The translations under genes were made by a program, and so were the position numbers. A stretch of 64,000 nucleotides of DNA. It comes from Tretioscincus oriximinensis (taxonomy: Eukaryota; Chordata; Lepidosauria; Squamata; Gymnophthalmidae). The DNA lies in contig JAJVDF010000489.1 of assembly GCA_022410635.1 (NCBI GenBank), forward strand, positions 792,861 through 856,860, read 5' to 3'. This document shows, in pieces, positions 35,580 to 48,300 of the stretch; positions within the stretch are counted from its first letter, which is position 1; each line of letters opens with the position of its first letter. Under the pieces are notes generated by a model, which worked only from the letters and a program-made list of their open reading frames with translations, ran no database searches and was not told the DNA's origin.

Positions 35580-36235
35580 GAACAATGAAACTCTTGACCA
35601 TCAGCTTCATAGAGTAGCTCCTAGTTCTAGTATTTGTGCATTATTTAATATATGACAATAACATCTCTTAATTTCCATCTTGAAGCTTGGTTAAGTAAAA
35701 GAATGTTAATTGTCTCTTTCTGCTCTTGCTTCATTTCCACAATGTCCTTCATAGAGTAGCTCCTAGTTCTAGTATTTGTGCATTATTTAATATATGACAA
35801 TAACATCTCTTAATTTCCATCTTGAAGCTTGGTTAAGTAAAAGAATGTTAATTGTCTCTTTCTGCTCTTGCTTCATTTCCACAATGTCCTTCTTGAGGTG
35901 CAATGATCAGAATCACAGACAAAAATCCATATATAAATTACTGACTACTATTCCTTTTCAAATTACCTACAACTTTAAATTTGCTTTTTCTACTGCTACT
36001 GTGCATTGACCTAACACCTTCATTGTGCTGTCCATCAGAACTTCAAATCCCCTTTCTTGGTCTGTTCTGGAAAGCTCAGCCTTCCCCTCCCCCCACTACT
36101 TTATAGGTGTGACTGGGATATTTTCTTCAATATGCATTACTTTGCACTTACTAAGACTGAAATGCATTTGTCACTTGGTTGCCTACTCACCCAATGTCAA
36201 GAGCACTCTCTCTTCTTCACAGTCCTAAACACTGG
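35580..36235 (-). mobile_element. CR1-type LINE 3' untranslated fragment
   Basis: The plus strand shows the reverse complement of a common sauropsid CR1 3' region: CTTGAGGTGCAATGATCAGA, TGCATTGACCTAACACCTTC, CATTACTTTGCACTTACTAA and CATTTGTCACTTGGTTGCC. It carries a tandem duplication (35606-35889). No coding part is left. Confidence 0.7.
35606..35889. repeat. Exact 142-bp tandem duplication
   Basis: The unit starting TTCATAGAGTAGCTCCTAGT at 35606 is repeated from 35748 and the two copies look identical base for base. It lies inside the CR1 fragment, whose other copies do not show such a doubling. Identity in an otherwise decayed element means the duplication is recent or an assembly artefact. 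Confidence 0.95.
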
Positions 36236-37511
36236 AACTGAATGGTGAGTGCTTTTGTCTTCCTTCTGGGATAGCATATGACTAAAGCTTTCTAATTCAA
36301 AAGATGGGTTACTTTGCTTCATGTAATACTGACATTTCCAACTTTGTTTATGAGGCAATGACACAATTATATATTGAAAACTCTCCAGTTTTTAGGTTGA
36401 AAGGTTCACACACTTAGATCTATAACTGAATCTGACTTGGAATTTGGAGAAGAAGTCACAGCACACCGTTTCCCTCCTCAATAGACATGCAAGCATGAGA
36501 CAAGACAGGAACAGAATGAAGGAAATTGTTTTGCCCATAGAATCTGGCAGCTTGAAGGCAACAAAGGTATGTTTAAACAACTGCAGTCCAAATTTAAACA
36601 AAACCTAGAAACACAGATTTGATCCAGGATGCAGAAGGAGAGCTGAACATGCTCCAAATCAACGAAAAGATTCAGAGACGTCATTTCTTAAATCTCTAGA
36701 GCGTGGTAATGGGAGACCCACAAAATCTTAAAGCATATCGGGTTTCAAAAGGGATGGCTCTGGACTACGATGCCTAACAGATGGAATGTGTTTTAAAAGC
36801 AAAGAGTTCTTGGATTACACTGAAAAGCAACCGGGTAGACTGAGAATCTCTGATCCTTGAAAGCCCTCTAGAAAACGTTCGCAAGAAAATTTAGCTGTTA
36901 CAGAACTTGCAAGGAGCCTCTTCTTAAATGGAGATCTATCACCATTTATCTTAATTCAATTTAAAATAATAATAATACTAAGCAAGAAAACACAGCACTT
37001 TTTATTATAAGCCTCCTAACAGCCTGAAAACTCAAAGATTTTAAAAATGTGGGCTTTTTTCTCTTTGTAATCAGCCATCCAGGGTGGTCAGCAGGCAATG
37101 ACAGCAGAAAAACAAGGATTCATGGAAGCTGTGAATACACAGAGTTTCATGGAATATGTAGCAGAATACATGAGGAGTAAAAGGTACTTCCTTGCAATGG
37201 TTGGAGGGATTCCTAGTTTGAGATGCAGGCCATTGCTTACAATATGCATGGCCTAGAACTCATTAGTTATGAATGACATTGAGGTTTTGGTTACCACAAG
37301 AACAGAACTTTGTAACTTTAATAAATGTGAAAAAGTGATTCCCACCCTCAGGTGCTTTAGCCATTATAAGCTGGCTAATCTCTCTTTCAGATCCATTAAA
37401 GGTATAAAGTTATGTCCCAGTTTGTATGTGATAACCTTAGGGGAAGTAAGAGATACATACTGCTCCCATGCCAACTCTTAAAAATTCTACTCTGTAAAAA
37501 GGTTAATGTTC
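36236..37511. other. Unique AT-rich sequence
   Basis: No element or exon recognised. Confidence 0.45.
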
Positions 37512-37824
37512 TAAAGAAGAAGAAGAAGAAAAAGGGAAAAAAGAAAAAGAAAAAGAAAAAAAGAAAAAGAAGAAGGTTCTTATACCCCGTTTTTCTCACC
37601 TTTCAAAGGGACTCGGACTTATAAAGGTATTTTTGCCCAAAGGCTGTGGGGCTTCCCATGTATCTACTTGCAGTCAGTTGCAATTTCTTGCAATTCATGC
37701 TTTTGAATAGCTGGGTTGGCTAGAGCTACAGGCTAGTGGAAGGTGCTCACCCCACCCCACGTCCCACACAGGGCTTCGAAACCCCATCTCTCAGATGAGA
37801 GATGGATTCCTTAGCGACTGAGAT
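37512..37824 (-). mobile_element. tRNA-headed SINE (family A) with purine tail
   Basis: It begins with an ~65-bp AAG/AAAAAG tract, then GGTTCTTATACCCCGTTTTT, and ends in the reversed tRNA-like head (GGGCTTCGAAACCCCATCTC). A ~45-bp part of the body near 37630 is shortened compared with the copy at 33754. It directly abuts the Tc1-like relic. Confidence 0.85.
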
Positions 37825-38329
37825 AGAGATGTTTCAGTATCATTGGCACAAGTCACTGATCTCTAACAAGGAGATGAATAACAAAAGTGACAACAAATGG
37901 TTGATTCCTGAACCAGCTAAACAGTTGAGGGAATGGATTTGAATTGGGATTTGAACAATTCTCCTCATCAGGATGGACACATGTTGACATGAGACCAAGA
38001 CAGCACCTTACAATGGAGCAACAGTATCTTGCCATTGTGAGGCTACAAGCAGGATGGTCTCAGATGCAAGTGACCACGGAGTGTCATGGAGTGTCATCAG
38101 TAGGTTGCAACAGCAATACAAAGAGATTGGAAGAGTCACATAATGGCACAGAAATAGATGTCCTTTGATAACATCACACACTGATGAGCGCTTCATTGTA
38201 AACAATGCCCTGAGGAATAGGCCGCATAACTCCAGGCACGTTTAAGGGAAGTAAGAGGCACCAAGTGTCATGTCAGACCATTTATATCACCGTGCTAGAC
38301 AACTGACAAGGGTACCTGAACACACTGCC
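37825..38329 (+). pseudogene. Tc1-like transposase, N-terminal half
   Basis: The DNA-binding part reads MRPRQHLTMEQQYLAIVRLQ and AGWSQMQVTTECHGVS near 37989-38090, in the pattern of the Tc1 helix-turn-helix (ag.sq..va...gvs.s.v). Further blocks FIVNNALRNRPHNSRHV and APSVMSDHLYHRARQL follow near 38190-38305, in another frame. The protein is interrupted at 38330 by an inserted sequence and resumes at 38875. Several frameshifts and a stop make it inactive. A left terminal inverted repeat was not identified. Confidence 0.7.
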
Positions 38330-38874
38330 TGTCACGACCTGGGGACACACAAGTGTCTGCAGCCCTTTGCACAGAAAGAGAACTAAGGATGAAAGAGGAA
38401 TTGTCCGGAATTGTATGTAAACAGAATGTTATCAGAGTCAAAACACAGTCCGAATTCAGAGGGAAAAGAGCTACCAGAGTCAGGAACAATCCAAGGTCAG
38501 AGTTTATAAACGTAAGAGGCAAGAGTTGATTTACAACTTTTGGCTTTGATCTAAACAGCTCTTAAATTACTAATCCAATGTAGGACATAATGATCGCAGC
38601 TTTTGCATGAGACGCTTTGACCTACAAACCTGCAAGATGTCCCTGACCCTGTGTTGACTTAGGTCTTCCCCTTCACATTCCACTGTTTGCAAATCTAACA
38701 GCTGCAGCTCCTCAGAAGAGGGGAAAGAGGGAGGAGAAAATGAAGCAACAGGCTGCACTGACTCAAGCTTAATTTCCTCCTCGTCATCAGAAAATAAAAA
38801 GTCAGAGACAGGACTGGTCATGACATTGTCAGGTACAGACATTGTTTTCTTGCCTGGGCCAGGGAGCAACTACA
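38330..38874 (-). mobile_element. LTR-like insertion within the Tc1 relic
   Basis: The insert has TG...CA ends on both strands (plus-strand start TGTCACGACCTGGGG, end GCAACTACA). It carries a 99-codon minus-strand frame (38869-38570) rich in Ser, Glu and Leu with SSEELQLLDL and a basic end. Such acidic-then-basic tails are found where Gypsy-type pol/env frames run into the LTR, so a solo LTR or LTR-adjacent piece is my best reading. The string CACTG occurs on both sides of the junction (38323-38327, 38873-38877) and may be the target duplication, which would shift the ends by a few bases. No second LTR was seen. Confidence 0.45.
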
Positions 38875-39360
38875 CTGGTCAAGAGGTCCTCAGTGCTGTT
38901 CAGTGATGAAAGTTGTTTCATTNTGGTGTTGTTACAGTGTGGGCAGGTGTGTCTAATCAATACAAAACTGCCCTACACTTTGTGGATGGTACACTGACAT
39001 TGTGTCTCTCAATGAACAACACAGGGGTCATTTCATCTTCATGGATGACAATGTTCCAGGCTTATCAAGNCTGCATCATTAGGGAATGACTATTGGAGGC
39101 TGGGGTACCTCACATGGAGTGGCCATCACTTTCTCTAGACCTGAACCACCTGGAAAACCTTTGGAATCAGCTGAGTCATCATGTAGAGGCCCATACCCCT
39201 GTACTCTTGAACCTCAATGACCCTTCAAGGAGAGTGGGATATCATGCCTCAGAGGTCAAGAACTTAACTTGTGGACAGCATGAGATGTTGTTGTCAAGCT
39301 GTAATTGATACTGAGGCCTCATGACACATTATTGAGACAGTGTCATTTTTATTTGGGCTA
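38875..39360 (+). pseudogene. Tc1-like transposase, catalytic C-terminal half
   Basis: After the insert the catalytic core resumes: VLFSDES (first Asp, near 38897-38917), FIFMDDNVPG (second Asp, near 39030-39060) and WPSLSLDLNHLENLWNQL (third acidic residue in the DLN..E motif, 39121-39174). The order and spacing fit the Tc1 DDE transposase. Frames change between these blocks and the last 71 codons (39093-39308) are open. The end of the element lies near 39350 (GAGACAGTGTCATTTTT). Confidence 0.8.
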
Positions 39361-39454
39361 TGCTCTCTACCACTGGCCTTTTGTTCACTACTTGTTCATT
39401 GCTTGAGATGAGGAAAACACCATTGCATGAGCTGATTGAAATGGCCTCCTTTCA

Positions 39455-39640
39455 TGTAGGATTACCCTTTTGGGGGGGGGGGGTGAAAACCNNGTTTTGG
39501 GATGCCTCCCAGTTTTNCCTGAGGNAATTTTTTAAAAAAAAAAAATTTGAAAAAAAAATCCTCAGCAAAAACTGTACGGCACTCCAAACTGGGGTTTCTA
39601 CCCCCAAAGAAGCGGTCATCTGGTCAGCCTATTTCAGGAT
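39455..39640 (+). repeat. Low-quality G/A-rich repeat ending GGTCAGCCT
   Basis: A G run and an A run with several n bases surround CCTCAGCAAAAACT, CCCCCAAAG and CATCTGGTCAGCCT. The last two blocks recur at 49230-49326. Probably the end of an unnamed repeat family. Confidence 0.5.
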
Positions 39641-40544
39641 ACAATATCACTGTAGTGTGCCAACCTCAGATTTTGCATAACTGTCACCCAACCACCACAT
39701 ATGAGTAGTGTATCCTAACCCCACAGTTGATTATGATAGATATTATTAACTGTCTCAACAAATTCCTGATCATTACAATCAGATATTAAATCTGGATTAA
39801 AACTGCAGAAAAGCCTGTATTGCTTGTTATCTTAGTAGAGTCATCATCAAGAAGTGATCACCATTGCATTGTAATATGGTGAAGGCTGCAAATATTCTTA
39901 ACAAGATTGTGTAGATTGTTTTAGAATAACTTTACTTTTGGGTCATGAACTTTGTCCATGCATATATTTATTCCTTCATGATAGCTGAGACTTGCAGCCA
40001 AAGGAATAGATATTGTTGATCATTTATTAAGTACATCTGTTCCTTGTTTCTCATAGGTTTTAAAACCATAAGCATCCCTTATTAATGTGGCAATAGTTGC
40101 AACATTTGCTCATCACTGCATTAACAAAAATACTTCAAACATATACATTTCCAAATCAGTGCTGGGAAAAGCTCTTTTTTGAACTTTCTTTTCTTTTCCT
40201 GATGAAGGGATATTAGAAAATGCCAGCTTCTATGACTCTCTCTGAAAGTTTTTGTATCCATGAGAAAATCAAAGTTTGGAATTCACTAAGGTTTGAAGAA
40301 CAAGTACATAATAAATGAAATAAATCTACATCCAGATCATTTTCTNCACTGGACTTTATTGTGGATTATATCCCTGTTGTGCATTTATAGACTAAAGTAA
40401 GATCTGCCGGAATATATAATTTTCCAGTCAAAAAGGATCTAGATAAGAAGTCAACCAATGGCTAGTCCCTGTCAGTAGTAAGAATAAAAGATATAAGGAA
40501 TCAGTACCACAGATTGTTTTCCACATTGACCATATGAATGAATG
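39641..40544. other. Unique sequence
   Basis: Nothing recognisable. Confidence 0.4.
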
Positions 40545-40788
40545 GAATGAAACTGCAAGGGAGTAGATTTAGATTAGATATCAGAAAAAACTTTCTAACA
40601 GTCAGGGTGATAAATCAGTGGAACAGTTTGCCACAGGGGGTGGTGAGTTCGCCTTCCCTGGAAGTTTTCAAACAGAGACTGGACAGTCATCTGTCTGGGA
40701 TGGTTTAATGAATCCTGCATCGAGCAGGGGGTTGGACCCGATGACCCTGGAGGTCCCTTCCGACTCTATGATTCTATGATTCATATGC
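40545..40788 (+). mobile_element. CR1-type LINE 3' end with octamer tail
   Basis: GATATCAGAAAAAACTTTCT, GTGGAACAGTTTGCCACAG, AGGGGGTTGGACCCGATGAC and the (ATTCTATG)-type end TCTATGATTCTATGATT are the canonical CR1 3' end. The same family in reverse orientation is at 53660-54055. Confidence 0.9.
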
Positions 40789-43362
40789 CTATATGTTCAA
40801 CTATTGGTGAACTATATAAAATTTGAATTAGAGTTAGAAACATAATGAAACCAGTTTTTATAAGAAATATGCAATTAAAAATGCATTTGCCAATTTCTAA
40901 ATTGTTATTCAATCTGAAGGAATGACATAAGCTTCAGACTTCATTGATTTTTTTGTTTGTTTCAAGCAGTGCATTTGATATTTATTGGATTGCCCAGGAA
41001 AATAGCAAGAAACAGTTGTTGAATCATGGAAGTGCCATCCATTCTGTCAAAATGAATGCTAGGCTATTACTTTTATGGCCTTTCCACATGTACTATCTTG
41101 AAATAGTAAATGTTTAGGAAAGGATCCTGTGAAATTCATTTACTAGTATACTAGATGATTTGCTGGAATACTAGAGTTTTGCTAAACAAGTTTGGGTTTA
41201 ACTCTGTTCTAAAGGAACCAATTCTAACCAAACCAGAGCTTGTTTGTTCAAACAGCTTTAGCTACCAGTTCCATTCAAATCACTTTGTTTTCTCTTTAAA
41301 AGAGGTTTTCCCCATTGGTTTTTAATATTTCTAAAAAACAAACAAATTAAAATTCAAGTCTGTTTAAGCCATGGTTTACTTCAAACTAGATTATAATTTT
41401 AGAGTTCATATACAGCCCTCCTTTTGAAATAAGATTCAAATACAGCAAATTATGGGTGTCATAGTACTAGAACATGTATTAAATTTGCATTGAATTTCAA
41501 AGTGATCGAAAGAAAAAGTTCAAACAGAGTGTGTGAAAATCTATGAATATTTTTTTCTGATCATTTTGGAGCAGTTGTGAGCTGTCAGAAATGGAATGCC
41601 TTTTCTGACCTGAAGTAAGATGCATTCAGTATGAATGGGCCCAAATGAGAGATTGTGAGAAAAGTCACCATCCTTCCTTCACGACTCTATAATTATGGTC
41701 TATGATTAACCACTTATAGTACCCTAGAAAGAGGATTTTAATATAGGGCTACTATCACTGTTTCCATTTATTGACATGTCAATCTGTTTGTGTCTATCTG
41801 GGCACTAAGGAGGCAACCTCCCTCCAACCACAGGATGGCACATTTCCACAGATCCGTTTGTTGAAGGAGCTGGGCTGGAAATGGAGGTCTTACTCGCAGA
41901 GTGGAATTTTCTCTCTTCAAGAATTCCTAGGGTTACCACAAAAAAAAGAATAGGAATTTGCTATTTCATTGCGTATGGGAAAGAGGAATTTTCAGCAAAT
42001 ATAGCAAGCAATATAAGCTGCACCTGGTGAAAAATCCTCTAATCCACACCCATTAAAGCTGCAAAATTCCTATCCGTCTTTTTCATTGTTTTAAATCATA
42101 ACCCAAAGATTCCTCAACCCCATTAATTGCAGTGGTTATGGGGATGCTGTGGGATAAATTAAGGCAGATACATTGGGGAACAAGCTGTAGTGGAAATAAC
42201 TTTCCACAGTGACCAAGATGTTCAAGAGATTCCTTTCCACTTCTGAGGCTTTACTGGAAATGGGTGAAATACAGTATTTGGAATAAAAAAATAGTCTTTG
42301 GGGACTTCTGAATTATTCTGAGTAAAATGTGGATGAAAATAAGAAGGAAAATAATTTGACTTTCTGTAGAATTTGTTTAGTTGCTTAAACTTCTCCCTCA
42401 TCAAGCTTGTTTATTTTGACATGTAAATAAAAACTAACAGAAATTCAAAGTTCTAATATGTTTGCATATGTTTCTTTGGAGGAAGCAGAATCTATTTTTA
42501 TAAGCTAACAGGCAAGAACGGTGTTTGGTACAGTTATTGCTCCTTTGTGGTTGACATGATTCATTTCTGTTGGTTTCGGCTGTCATTACCAGCTTTTATT
42601 TAGCTTCTAATCCTCCAAAAAGCAAGCTTTCCCACAACATTTGGGAAAAGAAGGGGGACAAATTCTCTTTGATTTTAAGCATTTGAAAGCAAAGTCAATG
42701 TCCCATGTGGTGGCACATGCTATTTTTCAGGGGCTTTTTGACAGTTTTGATCAGAGTGCAGAGTTTCCATTTCTTTCTTCTCTATATCGTGTGGTTTAAA
42801 AATACATGGATGAAATGTCATCAGTGTCTGCTTTATTCTCAGTGATAAAATAAATAAATAAAAGAAAACACCAAAGCGGTTATTGGCCAAAAACAGAAAT
42901 AAAGGATTGTTTGCTTGATTATTCCATTTTCNTCTCTCTGTAGTTATTTCCGCTCTCTCTTTTTGAGGTACTGCACCTCCTCATGAAACAGAAAATGTTA
43001 GCAGGTGCAACATCTTTTGCTATTTCCTCTTTTCTAGGTTTGTTAATGCTGCATCTATCCCTTTTTTAATGGCAGTCTCAGCTTTGCTATAATTATTTTG
43101 CGCTAGAAACTAAACATAAATACCCTGAAAGTGGGGGCCCTTTATTATTATTATGCTTCCTTATTCAGCAAAATGCACAGATCAACACAGTTGACAGTTT
43201 GGGGTTGAAAGCCCATTCTGCACACAAGCTGTGCCAATGGGTTGGGTAAATAGGCTGCATACAAGGTGATAAACCTGAAATAAAAATAAGTGAGCACCTG
43301 AAGAAGGGAAATTATGTTGCATGTTCATAACTATTTTGTGCCAATATGTTAGGTTAATGGTA
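40789..43362. other. Unique sequence
   Basis: No element or coding family recognised in 2.6 kb. The part at 42480-42830 is less AT-rich and free of repeats. Confidence 0.45.
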
Positions 43363-43458
43363 CTTTCTGCACTGTGCCTTATTCTGGATTATGTTCCAGA
43401 ACAAGGCCTACCATAATTAACAANACTAATAATCCAGAATAAGGTCCAGTGCAGAAAG
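43363..43458. mobile_element. 96-bp palindromic MITE
   Basis: CTTTCTGCACTGTGCCTTAT/TCTGGATTAT at the left is mirrored by ATAATCCAGAATAAGGTCCA/GTGCAGAAAG at the right. The centre is about 35 bp. It is the cleanest copy of the type also seen at 21812 and 27118. Confidence 0.8.
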
Positions 43459-44404
43459 AACATTCTGTTTTCCACCATATTTTTGCTCTGTCAATCTTTT
43501 AGACAGAGGCCTGCAACAATCAGATAGAGATTAAGGACTGTGTGGGCTGTGCTCAATTGCAACAATCACAATTGCAGGCTATATGTGAAATTTGAAAAGT
43601 CCTTGAAAGAGAAAGAGGTGATCACTTTTGCACAGTCAAAACTACTTCTAGAGGAGAGTTAAGATTATAATGAGCTCCTCGTCTTTTCCTTAAGTTGAAC
43701 TACAGATCTTCACATTACATCTAATTGGAAACAGGAAGCATATACTTGTATATACTAATAAGGAAAAATATATAAAAATAATGGGAACAAAGACATATTT
43801 TTAAAGATATTATGGCTGAATCCACACTTGGACTCTGGTACTGGCTCAAAAGATCAACCCTGAATTGTTGAGGCCGTTCACGTTTCCATTCTTGTCTTGT
43901 TGCTCTAGGAATGCTATCATCTAGTCTTCCAAGTGGGGCATCTCACTAACTCCTTGCCACGATTTGGTTGAGGGGAAGTGTATCTAATGCCTAAGGATGG
44001 TGCAAACATTGAGCCACAAGGTTCAAGTATTCAAGCTCAAAAGTCTGAACATATAGGTTCCTCACCCTACAACACCAGAAGTTCAATGAGTACAGAATGG
44101 GGATTCTTGTGGAGAGTCTTAAAGTTATCCTATACAGAAACATCTCGAGGAAGCCTTGGACGTGGATTGTGGATATGACATTCCAATGGTCAATATGGAA
44201 TATTCCATGAGGCAAGACCTTTCTTTTCTTTGCACCTATTTTCTTACAAGCAAGAAAAATAAATTTGGCATGTCCTACTTTTGGCTAAGCATGTACCCAG
44301 AGATTGACTGGTAACAATGCAGGTAACCACAGTGGGAGCATAAAATGATGAAAAACATCCTGGGCGGGTTTACAATATGTTTCACTTGGGAAGGTGGTTG
44401 TAGA
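43459..44404. other. Unique sequence
   Basis: Nothing recognisable; two overlapping frames of 66 and 74 codons on opposite strands near 44000 show no motif. Confidence 0.4.
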
Positions 44405-44700
44405 CCAATGATGGCAGCCTTCTGTAGTGGCTCCCACACTCCACACTGGAACACTCTGGAGGCCGGTCAGCTGCCTATACTTTTGGTGCCTAGCAAAATC
44501 ATATCTCTTCACTCAGACTTTTGACTCCTTGCTCCTTCTGCATTTGTCCTTCCAGGGAAGGAGGAAGGATATGGCTCTTTTAAAAGTTTTGCTGATGTGC
44601 TTTTTTGTGTTACTTTTAATCTTTTGTTACCCACCTTGGAATCTGTGGTGAAGGGTGGGATATAAATTTCTAAATTGATTAAACAACAACGACAATAATA
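44405..44700 (+). mobile_element. L2-type LINE 3' end
   Basis: TGGCTCCCACACTCCACACT, CTGGAACACTCTGGAGGCC, GTGCCTAGCAAAATCATATC and TCTTCACTCAGACTTTTGAC correspond to the L2 ORF2 C-terminus. The tail TTACCCACCTTGGAATCTG, GGGTGGGATATAAATTTCTA follows. It is degraded and non-coding. Confidence 0.7.
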
Positions 44701-45231
44701 TGCTATTCTGCTTCCCAGTGCCCCTTGCCAAGTGGCTTTCCTGTGCCCTTGGACACATTATGGTCACAGAGACAGATCTTTGAGTAGATGTGATCTACAT
44801 AAAATCCCATCTGCCAGAATTCCCCAAATTCTTGTCAAAATATAATCCAACAAACATGTTATTGTGGTGAGTATATCTGTAATTTAGGGTTGAAGTGGTG
44901 CTTCTTTTGAGTAGTTTGAACTGAGTTTTCTTTCTGCATACGCTGCTACCTGACTAAGTACCAAACACCATCATTGTAATGATCTGAGCAGCAAATCTTT
45001 TGCCAAGAGAAAAGCAAACTGGAGTGTTACTTCTTGTGTTTTTCATGTTTTATTAAGTTATATATTATATATAATATAAATATTGTCATTTATTGAGTTA
45101 TTGGCATGGATCTGATTATAAAGTTTTCCAGAGAGAAACTTGATGAAAGGAAATGTTTGTAGCTGAGTTTGTTTGTTTTCACAAAAGGAATAATTTATAT
45201 TTGTTACCCTCACCTTTTATTTCATTGAAGT
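44701..45231. other. Unique AT-rich sequence
   Basis: Nothing recognisable. Confidence 0.4.
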
Positions 45232-45348
45232 CAATTTCAGAGAAATAACCATATTAGTCTTAGTAGAAAGTCCAGCAAGGGTGCTTGAAGACTAACAGGA
45301 GAGAGGTAGATGGCATGACATATCTCCTTCTTCAGACACTCTTATTCC
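45232..45348 (-). mobile_element. Penelope-like element terminal fragment
   Basis: AATAACCATATTAGTCTTAG and TAGAAAGTCCAGCAAGG are the reverse complement of the piece at 18160-18215, followed by GACTAACAGGAGAGAGG and TCCTTCTTCAGA. Only about 115 bp of the 3' end is present. Confidence 0.65.
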
Positions 45349-48300
45349 ATTGTGCACATGTCAAGGAGTTCAACCTTCAGAGTTTTCTGCAGCATAGCTA
45401 CCTTGGATTGGAAAGTTTAAACATGAAATGCCTTCCCCTCCCCATATAGAATTAACCCCAAACATAAGGCTTCATTCTAATTGAACACAGATGCATGCTA
45501 AGCAGACAGGCCCCTGGCTTGTATGTACTTTTCCCTACATCAGCAAAACTCTGGCCTTCCAAATTAGCAACTTTAAGCTTAAACTGGCAATTTGCCACCA
45601 GTACATTCTCTTTGCCTTATCCCATCCCCCTCTCCAACAATACAGCTGTAATGGTTTCAGGAGTTCCTTTTTTCCCTTTGTCAAAACTGCAGTTTAATTT
45701 ATTTATACCTGAGGCTGAGGTGGGAGTGGGGGGTGACAAGTATGTCAGTTCCTAGTCAACCTGGCAAAAGCTCTTAATGTTGAGGGGAGCATATACCACA
45801 CTTGAAAACTTTGTATGCTCCTCTGAAATCAGACAGTGGTTTCTGTTGTGTCTGCCTTGTGGTTGACACGGTGACCTAAACATACTTCAAGAAAGCCAAC
45901 ATCTATATTGCGATATTTGTAGGAGTCTCCAGTTCTGAAAGTCTTAATAGTCTTTCTCTTCTCCCCAGGCTTAAAAAATCACAGATCAAAAAAGGGGGTC
46001 TACTCTGAAATAAATATGTCTATCATGGGCCAGTCAAATGTCTTATAAAGCATATTTGTGAATTCTAACCAAGGTGGGGCTTTGTTGCTTAGCTCACATA
46101 TGCAGCCAGTACCTAGAAACACATTTCATAGAATAACTNTTAAGTGGTCTCTTTTTACATTGTGCCTTTCATTTCCTACTTTTCCAAGAATTGGAAGCCC
46201 TTGTGATAGCTTGTGTGCCTCATATTACTGATAATTATTTACCAAACATTTATTTCACTGGTTCTGCCAATCTTGTCATGTCTAAATGCTATGTCAGGAC
46301 ATTTGATTGCAGTTTCATTATCCTTATTTTTAGTAATGTGCTTTAGGGGCAGCAATTTGTGTCACCTCATGTGAAGAAACATGTTAGACCCTCTTGATGC
46401 CATAGGATTTTAACTGCTATCATCTCTGATTAGTTGGTTGTGCTGATAGTGGAATGGAAGTTAAGGACAACCTGCTATCTGGAGAACAAAATGTTTCCCA
46501 TGTTTGCACAACAAACAAGGAACGGTTCATCTAAGAACCTTTAATAATGTCACGTTCCTGTTATGTTAGATGATTTTCACTCTTTCAAAAATGTCAGAGT
46601 TTGAGATTGAAGAAACAATTAGTAATCCTTGCAAACAGTCTATGAGGAAGTGTGCTGCTTTGTGAACAAGTCTAGTATTTGGTTAGTATTACTGCATTTT
46701 CACTTCTGTCTGGAAAAATATCTGAATAACAAGGTTAGTGTCCTTGTCAAGTTTCACTTGGAATCATTAGATGACTATTACTATTGACACAATCACTCTT
46801 GTATATCTTTAGAAACCCTGATATAGTGAGGAATTCTGTGCCATGGGTGAAATGATGTAAATCCCAATACAAATCTGACTGAACATAAGTGAGAACATAT
46901 CTTTGCAGTAGCAAAGGTTACTTCTTGGTGTTCTTAATGACTTACAGTATCCATCCTGCATTGCTGCTCTAGGTAGTCAAAAGATTATTGTCATTAAGCC
47001 AGAATGATCTATCTATGCCATCTTCAGAAATTTGCAGTAACAAACATTGCAAAACACTATCATTGTTGTTGTTGTTGTTATTATGACTAATCTAAAATCT
47101 ATATACTTTAAAGGAATGCAACCTAAGACAGAAATCCTAGACATCCCTAATTTTCAATTGCATTCTGGATACCTAGGCAGTAAAGGTGCTCCAGGGGATC
47201 AGGTAAGTATGTGAAAATGAATATGCCTCCACATTCTGCTTCAGAGGAAAAACTCATTTTGGTGGTACACCAAATCATGTTAATGTGGAGTGCCCCCGCC
47301 CCCAAAGCATTGACAGCCTTATTTGGAATCAGCTGAAACTCTTCCACTGGGGATCATTCCAGTTGAAGTGGTTCAGCTGAGCAGTCCAATCAGAGGGAAT
47401 CAATTATTTTTACTTAACATTTGCACAAAATATCTTATGCCTGCAAAACTCATAAAATGATTAACTGAAACCTCTCTAACCTATGCTAACTGGAATTTCT
47501 GTAAAACATCATAAATTATATATATAGTTTCAGCATTCAATAATTTTCTTCAGACCTTTTAAGACCAAATGTTTAAAAATAGCCAGACAGTCTGTGTTTG
47601 AAAGCTATACAAAGCCTTGGTCTGATCAGACTCTATAAAGCAGATGTTTGTTTATGAGTTTCACTTGGGATTGCTTTCAAACTCTTTTCCACATACATTA
47701 ATTCTCCACATCTCTCCACTACCCCCACTGTAGGCTGATTATATGCATTTCATTCATCTCTATGCATACAGCTCCATAAAATGTTTGTGTCAAACATTGC
47801 TGGGCAGCAAAGACTCTTACCATTTTTCACCCTTCTAATTAAAAATAATATCCTTCTTTTCTTCTTACTCTGCTAAGTTGACTTCTGTTCTGAATCATTC
47901 ATAATGCCTATGCTATGACTTTCTAAAATGAATGAGTGCAGATAGTCAGCTGAGGATGGCCGTGAAAGAAAGTGATCTATTCTTTAGCAGGTCTTGTAAC
48001 AGTGTACTGTTCTGTGGTCAACATCACTTGGTCTATACCTGTAAGCACCCAAATTGCTAATTCATGGGGCTTCAGTGCTTGAATCTACTCTAACTACTAT
48101 ATCCAGCAGTGGTAGTAGAAATATCCTTTCTTGTAAAGGGAGATTGGGTGGAATTAGTAGATTTACCTGTAGTGGTGCCTACTGAGCAGAGACTGAGAGT
48201 ATCTCCGGTCACAGAACAGGTTACCACAGAGGGAACACAGGCCCAAATTTGTAGTCTTTACAGCTAGTGGGATATAATCCAGTGTAAGGTTCAGTGAAGA

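Noticed and set aside
39093..39308. 71-codon frame as a host gene
   Set aside because: The motif WPSLSLDLNHLENLW identifies it as the Tc1 transposase C-terminus.
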